Numbered from the stretch's first letter, positions 1 through 8,561 are shown. The stretch is DNA of 64,000 nucleotides from Candidatus Poribacteria bacterium (GCA_958295945.1 OY282386.1:2741864-2805863); one strand, 5' to 3'. A program made the numbers and translations. Notes: generated by a model not told the origin, from the letters alone.

Positions 1-1128
1 ATCATAGAATGGTTAACTTCAAATATCGGGGCGATTTTAATATGTATTGCTGTAGTGCTTATAATCATCATTAGTTGGAAGGTCTATTTTCGGGAAAGAT
101 TGTTGAAAACTGCTAACGAACCTGAAGAGATTGAGAATCCATCGATTCTTGACAAACCAAATGTTGTTGTATTCCTACGTCCTCATGCTACGTATGTTCA
201 ATGTCTGATGCTTTGTATAGAAAACATAGGCACAAAGGCAGCCTATAATGTCCGGTTCAGTACAGGAAGTCCACCTTTTTTGAACACGTCCTCCTCTAAT
301 ATTAATAAGGAAAAGTTTCTGAAGAAAAACAACTTCCTTCAGAAAGGAATTAGTTGTTTTGGACCTGGAGAAAAAATAGAACAATTTCTTATAAATCTAA
401 AAGTAAAATTGCCTGAAGAATTAAAGCAATCATTTCAAATCTCTGTTACCTACAATGATTCGATAAATAACACTTATGAGAATAGATATCCTCTTGACTT
501 TGGTGAATTTGAAGGTCTCTTGCAAATGAATTCAATTGAAGACAAAACGACTTCAGATTCGGTCTCTTTACTTCAGACAATGCAAACAGGATTCAGTCAA
601 GTCGTAGAAAGTGTTGAAGGTCTAAGAGAAACGCATATTTCAAAAACCAATGGTGGTGAAACCTCATTTCATCAAGAGGAAAAAACACCACATTCTATCC
701 AAAGTGAAGAAAAACCATTAACACCTGATCTGCAGAAACTCGTCAGTTTTTACAATCAAGATAATCATACTGAATTACAAAAAGTCTTTAATAGTCCTTG
801 TTCAATTCGCGTCACCAATGAAACTGAACTATATCAAGATCCAAATGTTACACCTATTTTTGAAACAAAGACAAATGGGAGTTTTGTCGCTTACGCAATT
901 GACTCAGAAAATGTATATGCAGTTGTTCCGTTTACTGGATGTATTCTACAAAATGAACTTTATAGTTCTGGAGCGTTCGGTAAGGTGTTTGAGTGTCCAG
1001 GATTTGATCCAAAATATAAGTATAGTGTCAAGGTTATTCGCCCCGCGTTTTTTAATCGGGATCCTATAAACGAGAAATGGACGCTTGAAGACCAAGGAAA
1101 ATTAGAATTAACGGAAAAGGACCAGTAG
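1..1128 (+). CDS. Membrane-anchored protein of unknown function, 5' truncated by the window edge
   Basis: The reading frame is open from base 1, so the gene starts upstream of the window; an internal ATG at 55 is probably not the start. Visible are an N-terminal transmembrane helix (about residues 9-26, counted from base 1), a beta-rich domain with an 'IENIGTKAAYNV' motif seen in Ig-like membrane-associated domains (about 50-170), a variable polar linker with a short helical stretch, and a separate C-terminal domain (about 260-375). I do not recognise the family. It lies 84 bp upstream of the ZorA-like channel gene on the same strand, so it is probably the first visible member of that operon. 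It could be a sensor or anchor for the complex; this is inference from position only. Confidence 0.7.
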   Translation: MIEWLTSNIGAILICIAVVLIIIISWKVYFRERLLKTANEPEEIENPSILDKPNVVVFLRPHATYVQCLMLCIENIGTKAAYNVRFSTGSPPFLNTSSSNINKEKFLKKNNFLQKGISCFGPGEKIEQFLINLKVKLPEELKQSFQISVTYNDSINNTYENRYPLDFGEFEGLLQMNSIEDKTTSDSVSLLQTMQTGFSQVVESVEGLRETHISKTNGGETSFHQEEKTPHSIQSEEKPLTPDLQKLVSFYNQDNHTELQKVFNSPCSIRVTNETELYQDPNVTPIFETKTNGSFVAYAIDSENVYAVVPFTGCILQNELYSSGAFGKVFECPGFDPKYKYSVKVIRPAFFNRDPINEKWTLEDQGKLELTEKDQ

Positions 1129-1212
1129 AATCATTTAACCAAATATCACAAAGTAGCAGCTCACATACACAAAAACTATAGAAAACCGAAAATACTTACG
1201 TCTAAATTCTTT

Positions 1213-3348
1213 ATGGACTACCTTTTTCCTGCAAATCCAATCGCTATAAGTATTATCACGTTCTTGATAGGTTTCTTTTCCGTTTGGCTTTTCGGACTCA
1301 TCTGGTATTGGCGTTGGTTGCGGGCGGAACAGAAGCATATTGAAAACAATGAGAATATCCAACCGCTCGTTACTACCCGAGATGAGCAAGATCATGGGCA
1401 CGAAAATAGCGACCAGAAAGCTGATCCTGAAAATGTGTTTAGTGAATTTTGCAAGCAAAGCAGCCTTAATAGCCGTTCTCCGCTAACAAAACATCTCAAA
1501 GCGATTTTCTTGGCGGGTTGGAATGAAACCCGTCTTGAAGTCGGTGAGTTAATTAACCACACCACAGCTGACCTATTTAAATGGAACAACCTTTTTCGTT
1601 CCATGTTGGCAGTTTTTATCGTGATTGGACTATTCGGGACGCTTTTCGGACTCGCTGACAGTATAACAGAACTTACTCCAGCACTGAAGGAGCGCGCAGC
1701 AAACGAAATCTCCACAGAAAATAGCGATTTGGAAGGGGATACAGCAAACAAAATCCCCACAGACAATAACAAAAAGATGACCCAGGCATTGGGAGACCTT
1801 CTTGAAAAAATGAAAGGTGCTCTTGCACCGAGCATTGGTGGGATCTTTTTCACTATTTTGGGCGTTATTCTTTACGGTCTCTATTTGCAATACGCAGTCT
1901 ACCCAGTTAAATCCATTCTGGAGAGATTAACACTCACCGTCTGGGTTCCTCAACTCTATCCGACCACTTCACAAAAACTCATGCAAACACTTCAGAAAAG
2001 TGAAGATCAGATGCAAAGAGGGTTCGAGACAGCAGCACAATTTAGCGAATCAGTCCAAAAAGTCCATGGCAATATAGATGAATTCAACGAAAGTCTAGCA
2101 CAAGTCCGGGAAATTACCCAGCCGCTATCCAATTCAGTTACACAAATCAACAAAGCGGCATCCGACATCAGTACAGCTGCTGATACGCTTAACACAGGTT
2201 TTACGGAAAACCTTCATAAATTTTCAAAAGAATTTACATCCAGTGTTACCCATCTCACGGGTTTTCAAGATGAGATTCGCAATCTCCACGAACAATTTCA
2301 AGATGCAGCGAACCAAAAATTAAATCAGTTTCAAGATGCAGCGAACCAAAAATTAGATCAACAGATTGAAACGTTAAATAAGCAGGATCAAAATCTTACT
2401 ACAATCGTAGAAGTCTTGAAAAATTGTGAGAAACTCTACGTTGAGGCCTGCCAACAAATTGATAACACGCTTCAAAAATTCCTTAATAAGACCGCTGAAG
2501 TAAATGCCAACATAGAAATCAACAACCGTAAGTTTCTTGAGGAAATAAACGATACCAATCGTGAGTGGATTACAGAAATACAAGTTCAGTTGAAAACAGA
2601 GCTTGCAGTTATCCAACCAACATTGGAAAAGAAATTAGGGGCACTTACTAGTCAACTAACTTCGGATCTCAATGGAGTACAAGGAACTCTGGATGAAGGA
2701 CTAAGTAAACTTACCGATCAACTAAAGTTCTTCCAACTGCCTATTGAAAAAACTGCTGATCAAATTGAAGGAACTATTGAGAGTTTTACCAGGATCATGG
2801 AAGGAATCGTAAATGATCTACAATCAGAGTTCCAGAAACAAAATGAAACAATAAAACAACAAAATGAGAGTTATGAAGAACAACTCACCGGAGTCAAAAA
2901 CCTAAATGAGCGTGTAGTAAATCTATTGAACCAATTAGACGAAAGCAGTAAAAATCAGGAAAAGGCAGTTGATTCACTAAGTGGCAATGTCAGTGAACTA
3001 ACTGAAGACATTAAAAATCTCGATACTGCAATTAAAACCTTCACATCAGATTCAGGCGATATCAGCCAGTCAATCGGAGCGATTAAGGGGCATGTTGAAG
3101 TATTAGGCAACGCGTCCCAAGAATTAGTGCAAAAAGCCGATGTTACGCCACTGAACGCGAATATCGGGAGGCTCAATGCAACTATTGAACAGATCTCACA
3201 GAATTCTCAAGTCTTAGCAAATGCTGTTAACCAATTGACGAAACAGATTGATTTATCAAGAACGAGTGAACCCGAGCGAAACAAGAAGGAACGTTCACGT
3301 TTTAGCAAACTCAACCCGTTTTCTCGAAGGAAAAAAAATGGAAGATAA
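1213..3348 (+). CDS. ZorA-like MotA/TolQ/ExbB-family proton-channel protein with long coiled-coil tail
   Basis: 711 residues. Three hydrophobic helices are visible: about 9-33, 130-150 (FIVIGLFGTLFGLADS) and 205-230 (GGIFFTILGVILYGLY). The last two have the Gly/Thr/Ser pattern of the MotA/ExbB/TolQ channel helices. From about residue 255 to 700 the protein is a polar, heptad-like tail, the hallmark of ZorA compared with ExbB or TolQ, which lack it. The next gene is the matching ZorB/MotB-like partner and overlaps it by 11 bp. By family knowledge such proteins form the pentameric stator of an ion-driven 5:2 motor in the inner membrane. An exact 11-residue tandem duplication sits in the tail. 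No zorC, zorD or zorE homologue is visible, so the exact system type is open. Confidence 0.85.
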   Translation: MDYLFPANPIAISIITFLIGFFSVWLFGLIWYWRWLRAEQKHIENNENIQPLVTTRDEQDHGHENSDQKADPENVFSEFCKQSSLNSRSPLTKHLKAIFLAGWNETRLEVGELINHTTADLFKWNNLFRSMLAVFIVIGLFGTLFGLADSITELTPALKERAANEISTENSDLEGDTANKIPTDNNKKMTQALGDLLEKMKGALAPSIGGIFFTILGVILYGLYLQYAVYPVKSILERLTLTVWVPQLYPTTSQKLMQTLQKSEDQMQRGFETAAQFSESVQKVHGNIDEFNESLAQVREITQPLSNSVTQINKAASDISTAADTLNTGFTENLHKFSKEFTSSVTHLTGFQDEIRNLHEQFQDAANQKLNQFQDAANQKLDQQIETLNKQDQNLTTIVEVLKNCEKLYVEACQQIDNTLQKFLNKTAEVNANIEINNRKFLEEINDTNREWITEIQVQLKTELAVIQPTLEKKLGALTSQLTSDLNGVQGTLDEGLSKLTDQLKFFQLPIEKTADQIEGTIESFTRIMEGIVNDLQSEFQKQNETIKQQNESYEEQLTGVKNLNERVVNLLNQLDESSKNQEKAVDSLSGNVSELTEDIKNLDTAIKTFTSDSGDISQSIGAIKGHVEVLGNASQELVQKADVTPLNANIGRLNATIEQISQNSQVLANAVNQLTKQIDLSRTSEPERNKKERSRFSKLNPFSRRKKNGR

Positions 3349-4090
3349 TACATTAGATTTCAACTTTTGGCCATCCTTTTCAGACTTAATGCTGACACTT
3401 GTCTTGATATTAGTTATTGTAGTGTTTGCTGTTATTGTTTCCTTTTCCATAGAACCAGAGGAACCTGATCCCATTGGAACACATGATCTAACAGATGTTA
3501 AAGAAAAACAGATGACTATGATAAACGCAATTGCATCTCAATATGATGTTAAACCGAAAGAGACTAATACTGATTCTTTTGAGATTCCAATCCATCCGGG
3601 AGATGCAGGTGACACAAGAATTCTGATTAAAAATGAACCTACACTGCAACGTTACAGTTTTAGTGACAACATCCTGTTTGAAAAAAATAAGTTTAACCTT
3701 AACGAAGAAGGACAGAGAACACTCCAAATTGTCGGCAGCGAAATAAAAAAACATCTAAACAACATCAGCGAAATACAGATTCAAGGACATGCTGACCCCG
3801 ATAAGCCTAAGTTTAGTCCGCATTTCAATATACATCTCGCAGCAAACCGTGCTATTGAAGTTTTTAAATTTTTACAAAGGAAAATAGGAATAGATCCGGC
3901 AAGACATCTCATGTCAGCCACATCTTTCGGTGAGTATAAACCCGTTCAACGATTAGATGGTGATCAGACATATACAATAGAGAAACTTAAGATTGATAAT
4001 AACACCAAAGTAAAGAAAGCCAAGAATCGTCGTATGGAAATTTTGCTGTTTTATCATGATGAACAGGAAGAAAAACAAAAGGAAAATTAG
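3338..4090 (+). CDS. ZorB-like protein: single TM helix plus OmpA/MotB peptidoglycan-binding domain
   Basis: 250 residues from the ATG at 3338, chosen over an upstream in-frame start because GAAGG lies 7 bp before it and the N-terminus then matches ZorB/MotB: a short cytoplasmic end, FWPSFSDLML with Asp16 at the helix entry (the equivalent Asp carries the ion in MotB-like proteins), and one helix at about 17-37. The C-terminal half is OmpA-like (about 110-245), with QGHADP, the conserved AANRA segment and a final NRRMEILLFY. It overlaps the channel gene by 11 bp, implying translational coupling. The likely role is to anchor the motor to peptidoglycan and complete the ion path. Confidence 0.88.
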   Translation: MEDNTLDFNFWPSFSDLMLTLVLILVIVVFAVIVSFSIEPEEPDPIGTHDLTDVKEKQMTMINAIASQYDVKPKETNTDSFEIPIHPGDAGDTRILIKNEPTLQRYSFSDNILFEKNKFNLNEEGQRTLQIVGSEIKKHLNNISEIQIQGHADPDKPKFSPHFNIHLAANRAIEVFKFLQRKIGIDPARHLMSATSFGEYKPVQRLDGDQTYTIEKLKIDNNTKVKKAKNRRMEILLFYHDEQEEKQKEN

Positions 4091-4092
4091 TT

Positions 4093-5049
4093 ATGTACAT
4101 TAGACTACTTTTTCCGATACTCCTGAGTAGCATTCTTCTTACTGTAAATACAAATGCACAAGATGCGCTCAGTTATGTTCGCATCATAGAAGGCATTGTC
4201 CAACAACGTCCTCCGAATACCCGACAGACAATCGGAAAACGGTATGTTTGGAATTTTAAAGGAAAATCCTATACAGCACTCATGACAATCGACATTGAAA
4301 AATATAATTCTTATGACGGTAAAGAACGCTACGATATTCCACAATTAGTAGAAGAAGGAAGAACAACAATCGGGAACCTGACACGTGAATTTCAGAACAT
4401 CTTCAAACAGCACCGTGAGTGGACAAATCAGGATCGTATCGACTTTGTTCTAAGTTTCGTCCAATCCCTACCATACACGTTTGATGACGTAACCACAGGT
4501 TACGATGAATTTAGACGTTACGCGGTCGAAACCTTGATTGATGGCGGAGGTGATTGTGAAGACACGACAATCTTGGTTGCGGCAATCTTGCGCGGTTTAG
4601 GTGAGAAGACCGCACTCATTTTCACACCTGGACACATAGCACTCGGTGTTAGTGGAAACTTCACTGGCACATCTGTCAACTATAACGGCACAAAATACTA
4701 CTATTGTGAAACCACCGGCACAGGTTGGAAAGTTGGTGTCCTGCCTCCATCCTACAGCACAGCCGTGACCAACATCATCCCTTTAACACCCGATAGGATA
4801 GGTCCCCAACCAGAACCACATAGAATAACGACACCATCACCTACACCTCGCGATAGGACACCAGAAATAACTCCACCAACGCCACCGATAAAAACAACAC
4901 CTGAAACACCGGAACCTGAGACTCAAACAAACAGTGAGTCAAAGAGTCGCCTTGGTACTGCAATTGTTCTAATTTTTATCCTCATCGGTCTCGGCATCTC
5001 TACGGTTTATTTCCTGCACAGATCCTATAAAGAACAAGATGAATTCTAA
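4093..5049 (+). CDS. Secreted transglutaminase-like cysteine protein with C-terminal membrane anchor
   Basis: 318 residues. A signal peptide (1-22, ending TNAQ) is followed by a transglutaminase-like core with Cys155 (GGGDCEDT), His181 (TPGHIALG) and an acidic third position near Glu206 (YYCETTG), the Cys-His-Asp/Glu order of the papain-like transglutaminase fold. Then comes a Pro/Thr-rich linker (about 235-280) and a transmembrane helix (about 287-308). It starts 2 bp after the zorB-like stop codon, so it belongs to the same operon. Placement outside the inner membrane puts the catalytic domain on the same side as the OmpA domain, near peptidoglycan. Substrate unknown; peptidase, amidase or cross-linking activity are all possible. 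Confidence 0.8.
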   Translation: MYIRLLFPILLSSILLTVNTNAQDALSYVRIIEGIVQQRPPNTRQTIGKRYVWNFKGKSYTALMTIDIEKYNSYDGKERYDIPQLVEEGRTTIGNLTREFQNIFKQHREWTNQDRIDFVLSFVQSLPYTFDDVTTGYDEFRRYAVETLIDGGGDCEDTTILVAAILRGLGEKTALIFTPGHIALGVSGNFTGTSVNYNGTKYYYCETTGTGWKVGVLPPSYSTAVTNIIPLTPDRIGPQPEPHRITTPSPTPRDRTPEITPPTPPIKTTPETPEPETQTNSESKSRLGTAIVLIFILIGLGISTVYFLHRSYKEQDEF

Positions 5050-5343
5050 ATTTGTTTTTTAGAATAATCGGGAAACAGAATGCCTCCTACAAACCCAAAC
5101 ACACTTCCAAACGTCAAGAACTCCAAAATGCATCGCGCCACCACAACTCACAACCCATCTCAAGAACCCTACTATGGTGAAGTCCTGAATTAATTAGACA
5201 TTTCACATGTCCGAGCGATCTCCGAATCGCGATGGACCGGACGAACAGTCGGGAATCGGAGTTCCCTCAAACAGTTCTGACATGTCCAATTAACTCTAAA
5301 AACTACCATAAATGATGATTTCACATTGTTTGGATGGAAAAAG
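5050..5343. other. Non-coding spacer with palindromic repeat
   Basis: No gene is visible. It holds one copy of a 21-bp direct repeat (5173-5193) that recurs at 6285-6305, and an imperfect palindromic element at 5190-5293. A weak AT-rich hairpin just after the transglutaminase-like gene (5043-5065) could serve as a terminator. Confidence 0.5.
5190..5293. repeat. Palindromic intergenic repeat, family A copy 1
   Basis: Outer arms TTAATTAGACAT and ATGTCCAATTAA enclose inner arms CGATCTCCGAATCGCGA and TCGGGAATCGGAGTTCCCT. The same inner words recur at 6498-6562, 35765-35829 and 56157-56223. Confidence 0.75.
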
Positions 5344-5372
5344 TTGAAAACTTGCTAAAAATTCATTATACT
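5344..5372 (+). promoter_or_regulatory. Sigma70-type promoter of the toxin-antitoxin pair
   Basis: TTGAAA (5344-5349), a 17-bp spacer and TATACT (5367-5372), with the toxin ATG only 9 bp after the -10 box. Such a short leader fits a nearly leaderless first gene. Prediction from sequence only. Confidence 0.55.
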
Positions 5373-5380
5373 TAATAAAC

Positions 5381-5719
5381 ATGCAAATTCGTCCAAGAGA
5401 GATCCTCCACTATACTACGTCAAGCGGAAACAACCCATATCAGCGATGGTACATGCGGCTTAGAAATCAAAGGGCACAGATAGCAATCTCAAATAGAATT
5501 TCACGATTAAGAACAGGAAGCTTTGGCGATTTCAAGCGATTGAATAAAGATTTATACGAATTGAGAATTCATCACGGTCCTGGGTATCGCGTCTATTTTG
5601 GGATCTTTCAACATGACATTGTGATTTTACTTTGTGGAGGGACTAAAGGGACACAACAACGGGATATTGACAGAGCACAAAACTATTGGAACGACTTCTT
5701 AAAACAAACGAAGGAGTAA
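5381..5719 (+). CDS. RelE/ParE-superfamily toxin (HigB / addiction-module killer type)
   Basis: 112 residues. The pattern LRIHHGPGYRVYFG followed by VILLCGGTKGTQQRDIDRA and an aromatic NYWNDF is typical of the addiction-module killer group of RelE/ParE toxins, which as a superfamily cleave mRNA on ribosomes or poison gyrase. The toxin gene precedes the antitoxin gene, as in HigBA-like pairs, and the antitoxin ATG is 5 bp after this stop. No shuffled or missing segment is visible; the length is normal for the group. Confidence 0.88.
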   Translation: MQIRPREILHYTTSSGNNPYQRWYMRLRNQRAQIAISNRISRLRTGSFGDFKRLNKDLYELRIHHGPGYRVYFGIFQHDIVILLCGGTKGTQQRDIDRAQNYWNDFLKQTKE

Positions 5720-5724
5720 TTACC

Positions 5725-6048
5725 ATGAATATAGATGTTAAACTTCAACAATGCACAGTCCCTTTTAAAGACTTTCTTCTTAAAGATTTGGCACAACCCG
5801 AATTTGCGAAAGGTTATCTTGAAGCTGCACTCCAAGATTTTGATAATGATGGCAACATTGAGGGACTATTACTTGCCATGAAAGATATTGCAGAAGCACA
5901 AGGCGGAATTGAAGAACTAGTCACATGGACAAATCTCAGTCCGAAAACTCTCACCTATCTCCTTAGTCCCGAGCACCCACCGCAATTGGGAAAAGTGCTG
6001 GAGATTATCTCCAGGTTAAAAGACTTAAAGAAAAAGAGAGAAATTTAA
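5725..6048 (+). CDS. HTH antitoxin of the RelE/HigB-type pair
   Basis: 107 residues from the ATG at 5725, which has AAGGAG at 5711-5716. An ATG at 5686 lies inside the toxin gene in another frame and is less likely. The C-terminal half (about 70-107: GGIEELVTWTNLSPKTLTYLLS) reads as the Xre-like helix-turn-helix of addiction-module antidote proteins. It would bind and neutralise the upstream toxin and repress the promoter at 5344-5372. Confidence 0.85.
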   Translation: MNIDVKLQQCTVPFKDFLLKDLAQPEFAKGYLEAALQDFDNDGNIEGLLLAMKDIAEAQGGIEELVTWTNLSPKTLTYLLSPEHPPQLGKVLEIISRLKDLKKKREI

Positions 6049-6284
6049 GTCACATAATCACAATTCAGTTGTTATATGAAACTAAACAAATGCAATCCTA
6101 AGAAAAGATCAATTAAATGAACCCATATAACATAAGCGAAAACGTCCTGCTTGATTTAGAACCTGACGAAAGTTCACACTGTGGAGATATATGAGTTTCT
6201 CCGCATTATGTGAAATTCTTATGAACGATTATATCCCCCTAATTCCTATTCAACATTTCTTCGATAAATCAGAAGGTCGTGTAT

Positions 6285-6305
6285 TATGGTGAAGTCCTGA
6301 ATTAA
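6285..6305 (+). repeat. 21-bp direct repeat (partner at 5173-5193)
   Basis: The segment starting TATGGTGAAGTCC is identical by eye at 5173-5193 and 6285-6305. The two copies flank the toxin-antitoxin genes. Confidence 0.8.
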
Positions 6306-6497
6306 AATGAATTGCGCGAGGACAATGCACTTGGACATAAGAAGTCCCACCTGAAGTCCATTCTTGTCTGTGTTAATGCACCCAATAATTATGCCCCCCA
6401 TTTAGTTTTAGGATTTTGGTTCAATATCATTCACAAAAACGTTTAATTATGGGTTTGTCCCGCTAAATATAGTGGAGCGTCTACCCTAAAATTGTCC

Positions 6498-6562
6498 GTC
6501 GCGATTCGGAGATCGCTCCTGCCGATGGACTGCTTATGGTCCGAGGGAACTCCGATTCCCGG
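6498..6562. repeat. Palindromic intergenic repeat, family A copy 2
   Basis: Arms CGCGATTCGGAGATCGCTCC and GAGGGAACTCCGATTCCC share words with the copies at 5190-5293 and 56157-56223. Confidence 0.75.
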
Positions 6563-6600
6563 ATACTATTATGTCCACCATTTAACACTTGACTTAGCAC

Positions 6601-6623
6601 TATTGACAAAAACTTTACACACC
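6601..6623 (+). repeat. Solo terminal inverted repeat of the ISKra4-like element
   Basis: Matches 22 of 23 bases of the right end of the insertion sequence at 36067-37673 (TGACAAAAACTTTACACACC in both). No transposase is nearby, so it is a relic or internal-deletion scar. Confidence 0.7.
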
Positions 6624-6805
6624 CATTTTTGTCCTTCCCTATAATTAGAAATGGTATCATGATGTATAATTTTCAATTTCAACGTCTGTATTATGTAACA
6701 AATATTATTCATACTTCGTTTAGTTAACAAACAACTACGTACACGATGGTAAGTTACAACAACATATAGATTTATAGGAAAACAATCAAAGGAAATTCTG
6801 AAACT

Positions 6806-7492
6806 ATGGAAACAAAATATTCATCGTTAACCTTAATCGTTAGTATTCTGATTATACTCTTTAGCATAACAGGCTGTTCCGAAGTGCCTTATACAGGTCC
6901 GGTCCTCACTATTAACCACATAGATACATACCTTAATGCAACTGGTGAAGATACCGTTTGCCTACAGGATGGATTTGATGCTGTTTGTGTCAAACTTGAA
7001 CTGGATAAAATAGAGATTGATAGCGCAGATATAGGTTATGTACCTACTGTCCATGTCCATCCAGAAAACGTTTCTTATGTATTCGAGTATCAAGGAAGTC
7101 CTATTTTGCGAGCCAAAAGATCAATGGATACCACAGAACTTGTGCAGAAATTAAAAGATGCGGGTAAAGTTAATTTACCGTCAAACGGAAATAATCTGAA
7201 TGTTGCCCCCATTCCTGAAGGGTGGACTATCCAGATATATTCCACTGCTCCAATGAATGTCAGAGTTGTAGAAGGATTAACCATAGGGACTAACAAGCAA
7301 AAAGACCTTGGGATAACCCAAAAGACACAAATTGATGATGGAGTTCAATTTGCCGTTGAAACGAAGGGCCCGGAAATAACGATACAAGTCAACGGGTTGA
7401 TCCCAGGCAACACAGCAACATTCCATATCAGTGCAGATAGCATTGACTCTGATGATAACACGAATATTCTAAAGTTAAAACCGCTACAATAA
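6806..7492 (+). CDS. Lipoprotein of unknown function (paralogue of the next gene)
   Basis: 228 residues. A hydrophobic signal segment ends in the lipobox SITGC (Cys near residue 24), so the protein should be lipidated and sent to a membrane. The mature part has a pattern shared with the next gene: a 'YL...G.....C......C' stretch, then 'P..HVHPENVSYVFEYQGSPILRA', then 'DT.ELV..L'. I know no family name. A putative RBS AAAGGA lies upstream. Lipidation is supported by sequence; the role is unknown. Confidence 0.8.
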   Translation: METKYSSLTLIVSILIILFSITGCSEVPYTGPVLTINHIDTYLNATGEDTVCLQDGFDAVCVKLELDKIEIDSADIGYVPTVHVHPENVSYVFEYQGSPILRAKRSMDTTELVQKLKDAGKVNLPSNGNNLNVAPIPEGWTIQIYSTAPMNVRVVEGLTIGTNKQKDLGITQKTQIDDGVQFAVETKGPEITIQVNGLIPGNTATFHISADSIDSDDNTNILKLKPLQ

Positions 7493-7520
7493 CCATTAAG
7501 ATTAAGATGAGGAGTAATAA

Positions 7521-8561
7521 GTGGAAAGTTTACATAGTGTCATGCCGAGAATTCAACTATTATTGTTCGGATTCATCAGTCCCATTCTAATTGTCCTTTT
7601 CAGTATAGCGGGATGTTCCGATCCTTCCAATACGGGATCGATTACTTCATATACAGGTTCAATGCTAACACCTGTGAATGTGGACGATTATCTCACCTCC
7701 ATTACTGGTGGGACATACTGCATTTACAATGACACGGGTTCCTCCTGCATTGATCTTGTCCCACTTGTAAATGGCGGGGTAAAGACCAACGGACCTATCA
7801 TCCACATTTATCCAGAGAAAACACGTTATATCTTCTATCATGAAGGCACTCCTATTGCGCGAGTCGAACGAATAGGGGATACCAGCGACTTTGTTGAGAC
7901 ATTGACAGATCCAGATCAAGACCCGCCTAAAAGGGGGACACCTACTCCCGGAAACAATAACAACGGCGATGGCGATGATGATGATACGAACGGTGGTGAT
8001 GGTAACAACGACAACAACGGCGATGACGACAATGACGATGACGATGATGATACGAACGGTGGTGATGGTAACAACGACAACAACGGCGATGACGACAATG
8101 ACGATGATGATGATACGAACGGTGGTGATGGTAACAACGACAACAACGGCGATGACGACAATGACGATGATGATGATGATACGAACGGTGGTGATGATAA
8201 CAACGACAACAACGGCGATGACGACAATGACGATAATCCTGATAATACCGATCCCACTGATAACACCAATGATGGACACGGATGGCTTATCTGGATATAC
8301 TACCCAGAGGGAACAGCACCAATAAATCCTCCAACGCTTAGTGAAAGTAATGTGATAGTTACAATAAATGGTAAACAATTAACGGACGAAGACATAACAG
8401 GCTTTGCACAATTCATTGGACTTGAAGGGGAAAGAGGTATTCAGTTCTTCTATCCAACAGATTCCGCAGAACTTTTAGACTTAAAGGTGCAAATGGGTGG
8501 AATAACCGATCGTGAAGGTAATGTCCGATTCAATATTAACTATTTATGGCATTCAAATTAA
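7521..8561 (+). CDS. Lipoprotein with Asp/Asn/Gly-rich tandem repeats
   Basis: 346 residues from GTG at 7521, favoured by GATGAGGAG just upstream; an ATG at 7542 would also leave a complete signal peptide. Lipobox SIAGC. The N-terminal domain aligns with the preceding lipoprotein (YLTSITGGTYC, IIHIYPEKTRYIFYHEGTPIAR). It is followed by four acidic units of 21-22 residues built on TNGGDGNNDNNGDDDNDDD, then a unique C-terminal beta-rich domain. Such Asp/Asn-rich tracts often bind calcium and act as stiff linkers; that is a family-level expectation, not shown here. Only 28 bp separate it from its paralogue, implying tandem duplication plus repeat expansion. Confidence 0.82.
   Translation: MESLHSVMPRIQLLLFGFISPILIVLFSIAGCSDPSNTGSITSYTGSMLTPVNVDDYLTSITGGTYCIYNDTGSSCIDLVPLVNGGVKTNGPIIHIYPEKTRYIFYHEGTPIARVERIGDTSDFVETLTDPDQDPPKRGTPTPGNNNNGDGDDDDTNGGDGNNDNNGDDDNDDDDDDTNGGDGNNDNNGDDDNDDDDDTNGGDGNNDNNGDDDNDDDDDDTNGGDDNNDNNGDDDNDDNPDNTDPTDNTNDGHGWLIWIYYPEGTAPINPPTLSESNVIVTINGKQLTDEDITGFAQFIGLEGERGIQFFYPTDSAELLDLKVQMGGITDREGNVRFNINYLWHSN
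7965..8240 (+). repeat. In-frame tandem repeat, 63-66-bp units
   Basis: The word ACGAACGGTGGTGAT begins at 7986, 8052, 8115 and 8181, spacings 66, 63 and 66 bp, all multiples of three. The variation lies in the number of GAT/GAC triplets between units, consistent with slippage. Confidence 0.9.

Larger units (their letters stand above)
6049..6805. other. 757-bp non-coding region with repeat debris
   Basis: No credible gene. It holds the second 21-bp direct repeat (6285-6305), a family A palindrome (6498-6562), a solo insertion-sequence end (6601-6623) and a 12-bp sequence TAGAAATGGTAT (6646-6657) identical to one end of the 114-bp MITE found at 19659 and 24706. Confidence 0.6.

Noticed and set aside
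7665-8378. Long minus-strand open frames of Ile/Val or Ser repeats
   Set aside because: They are antisense shadows of the Asp/Asn/Gly codon repeats in the lipoprotein gene.
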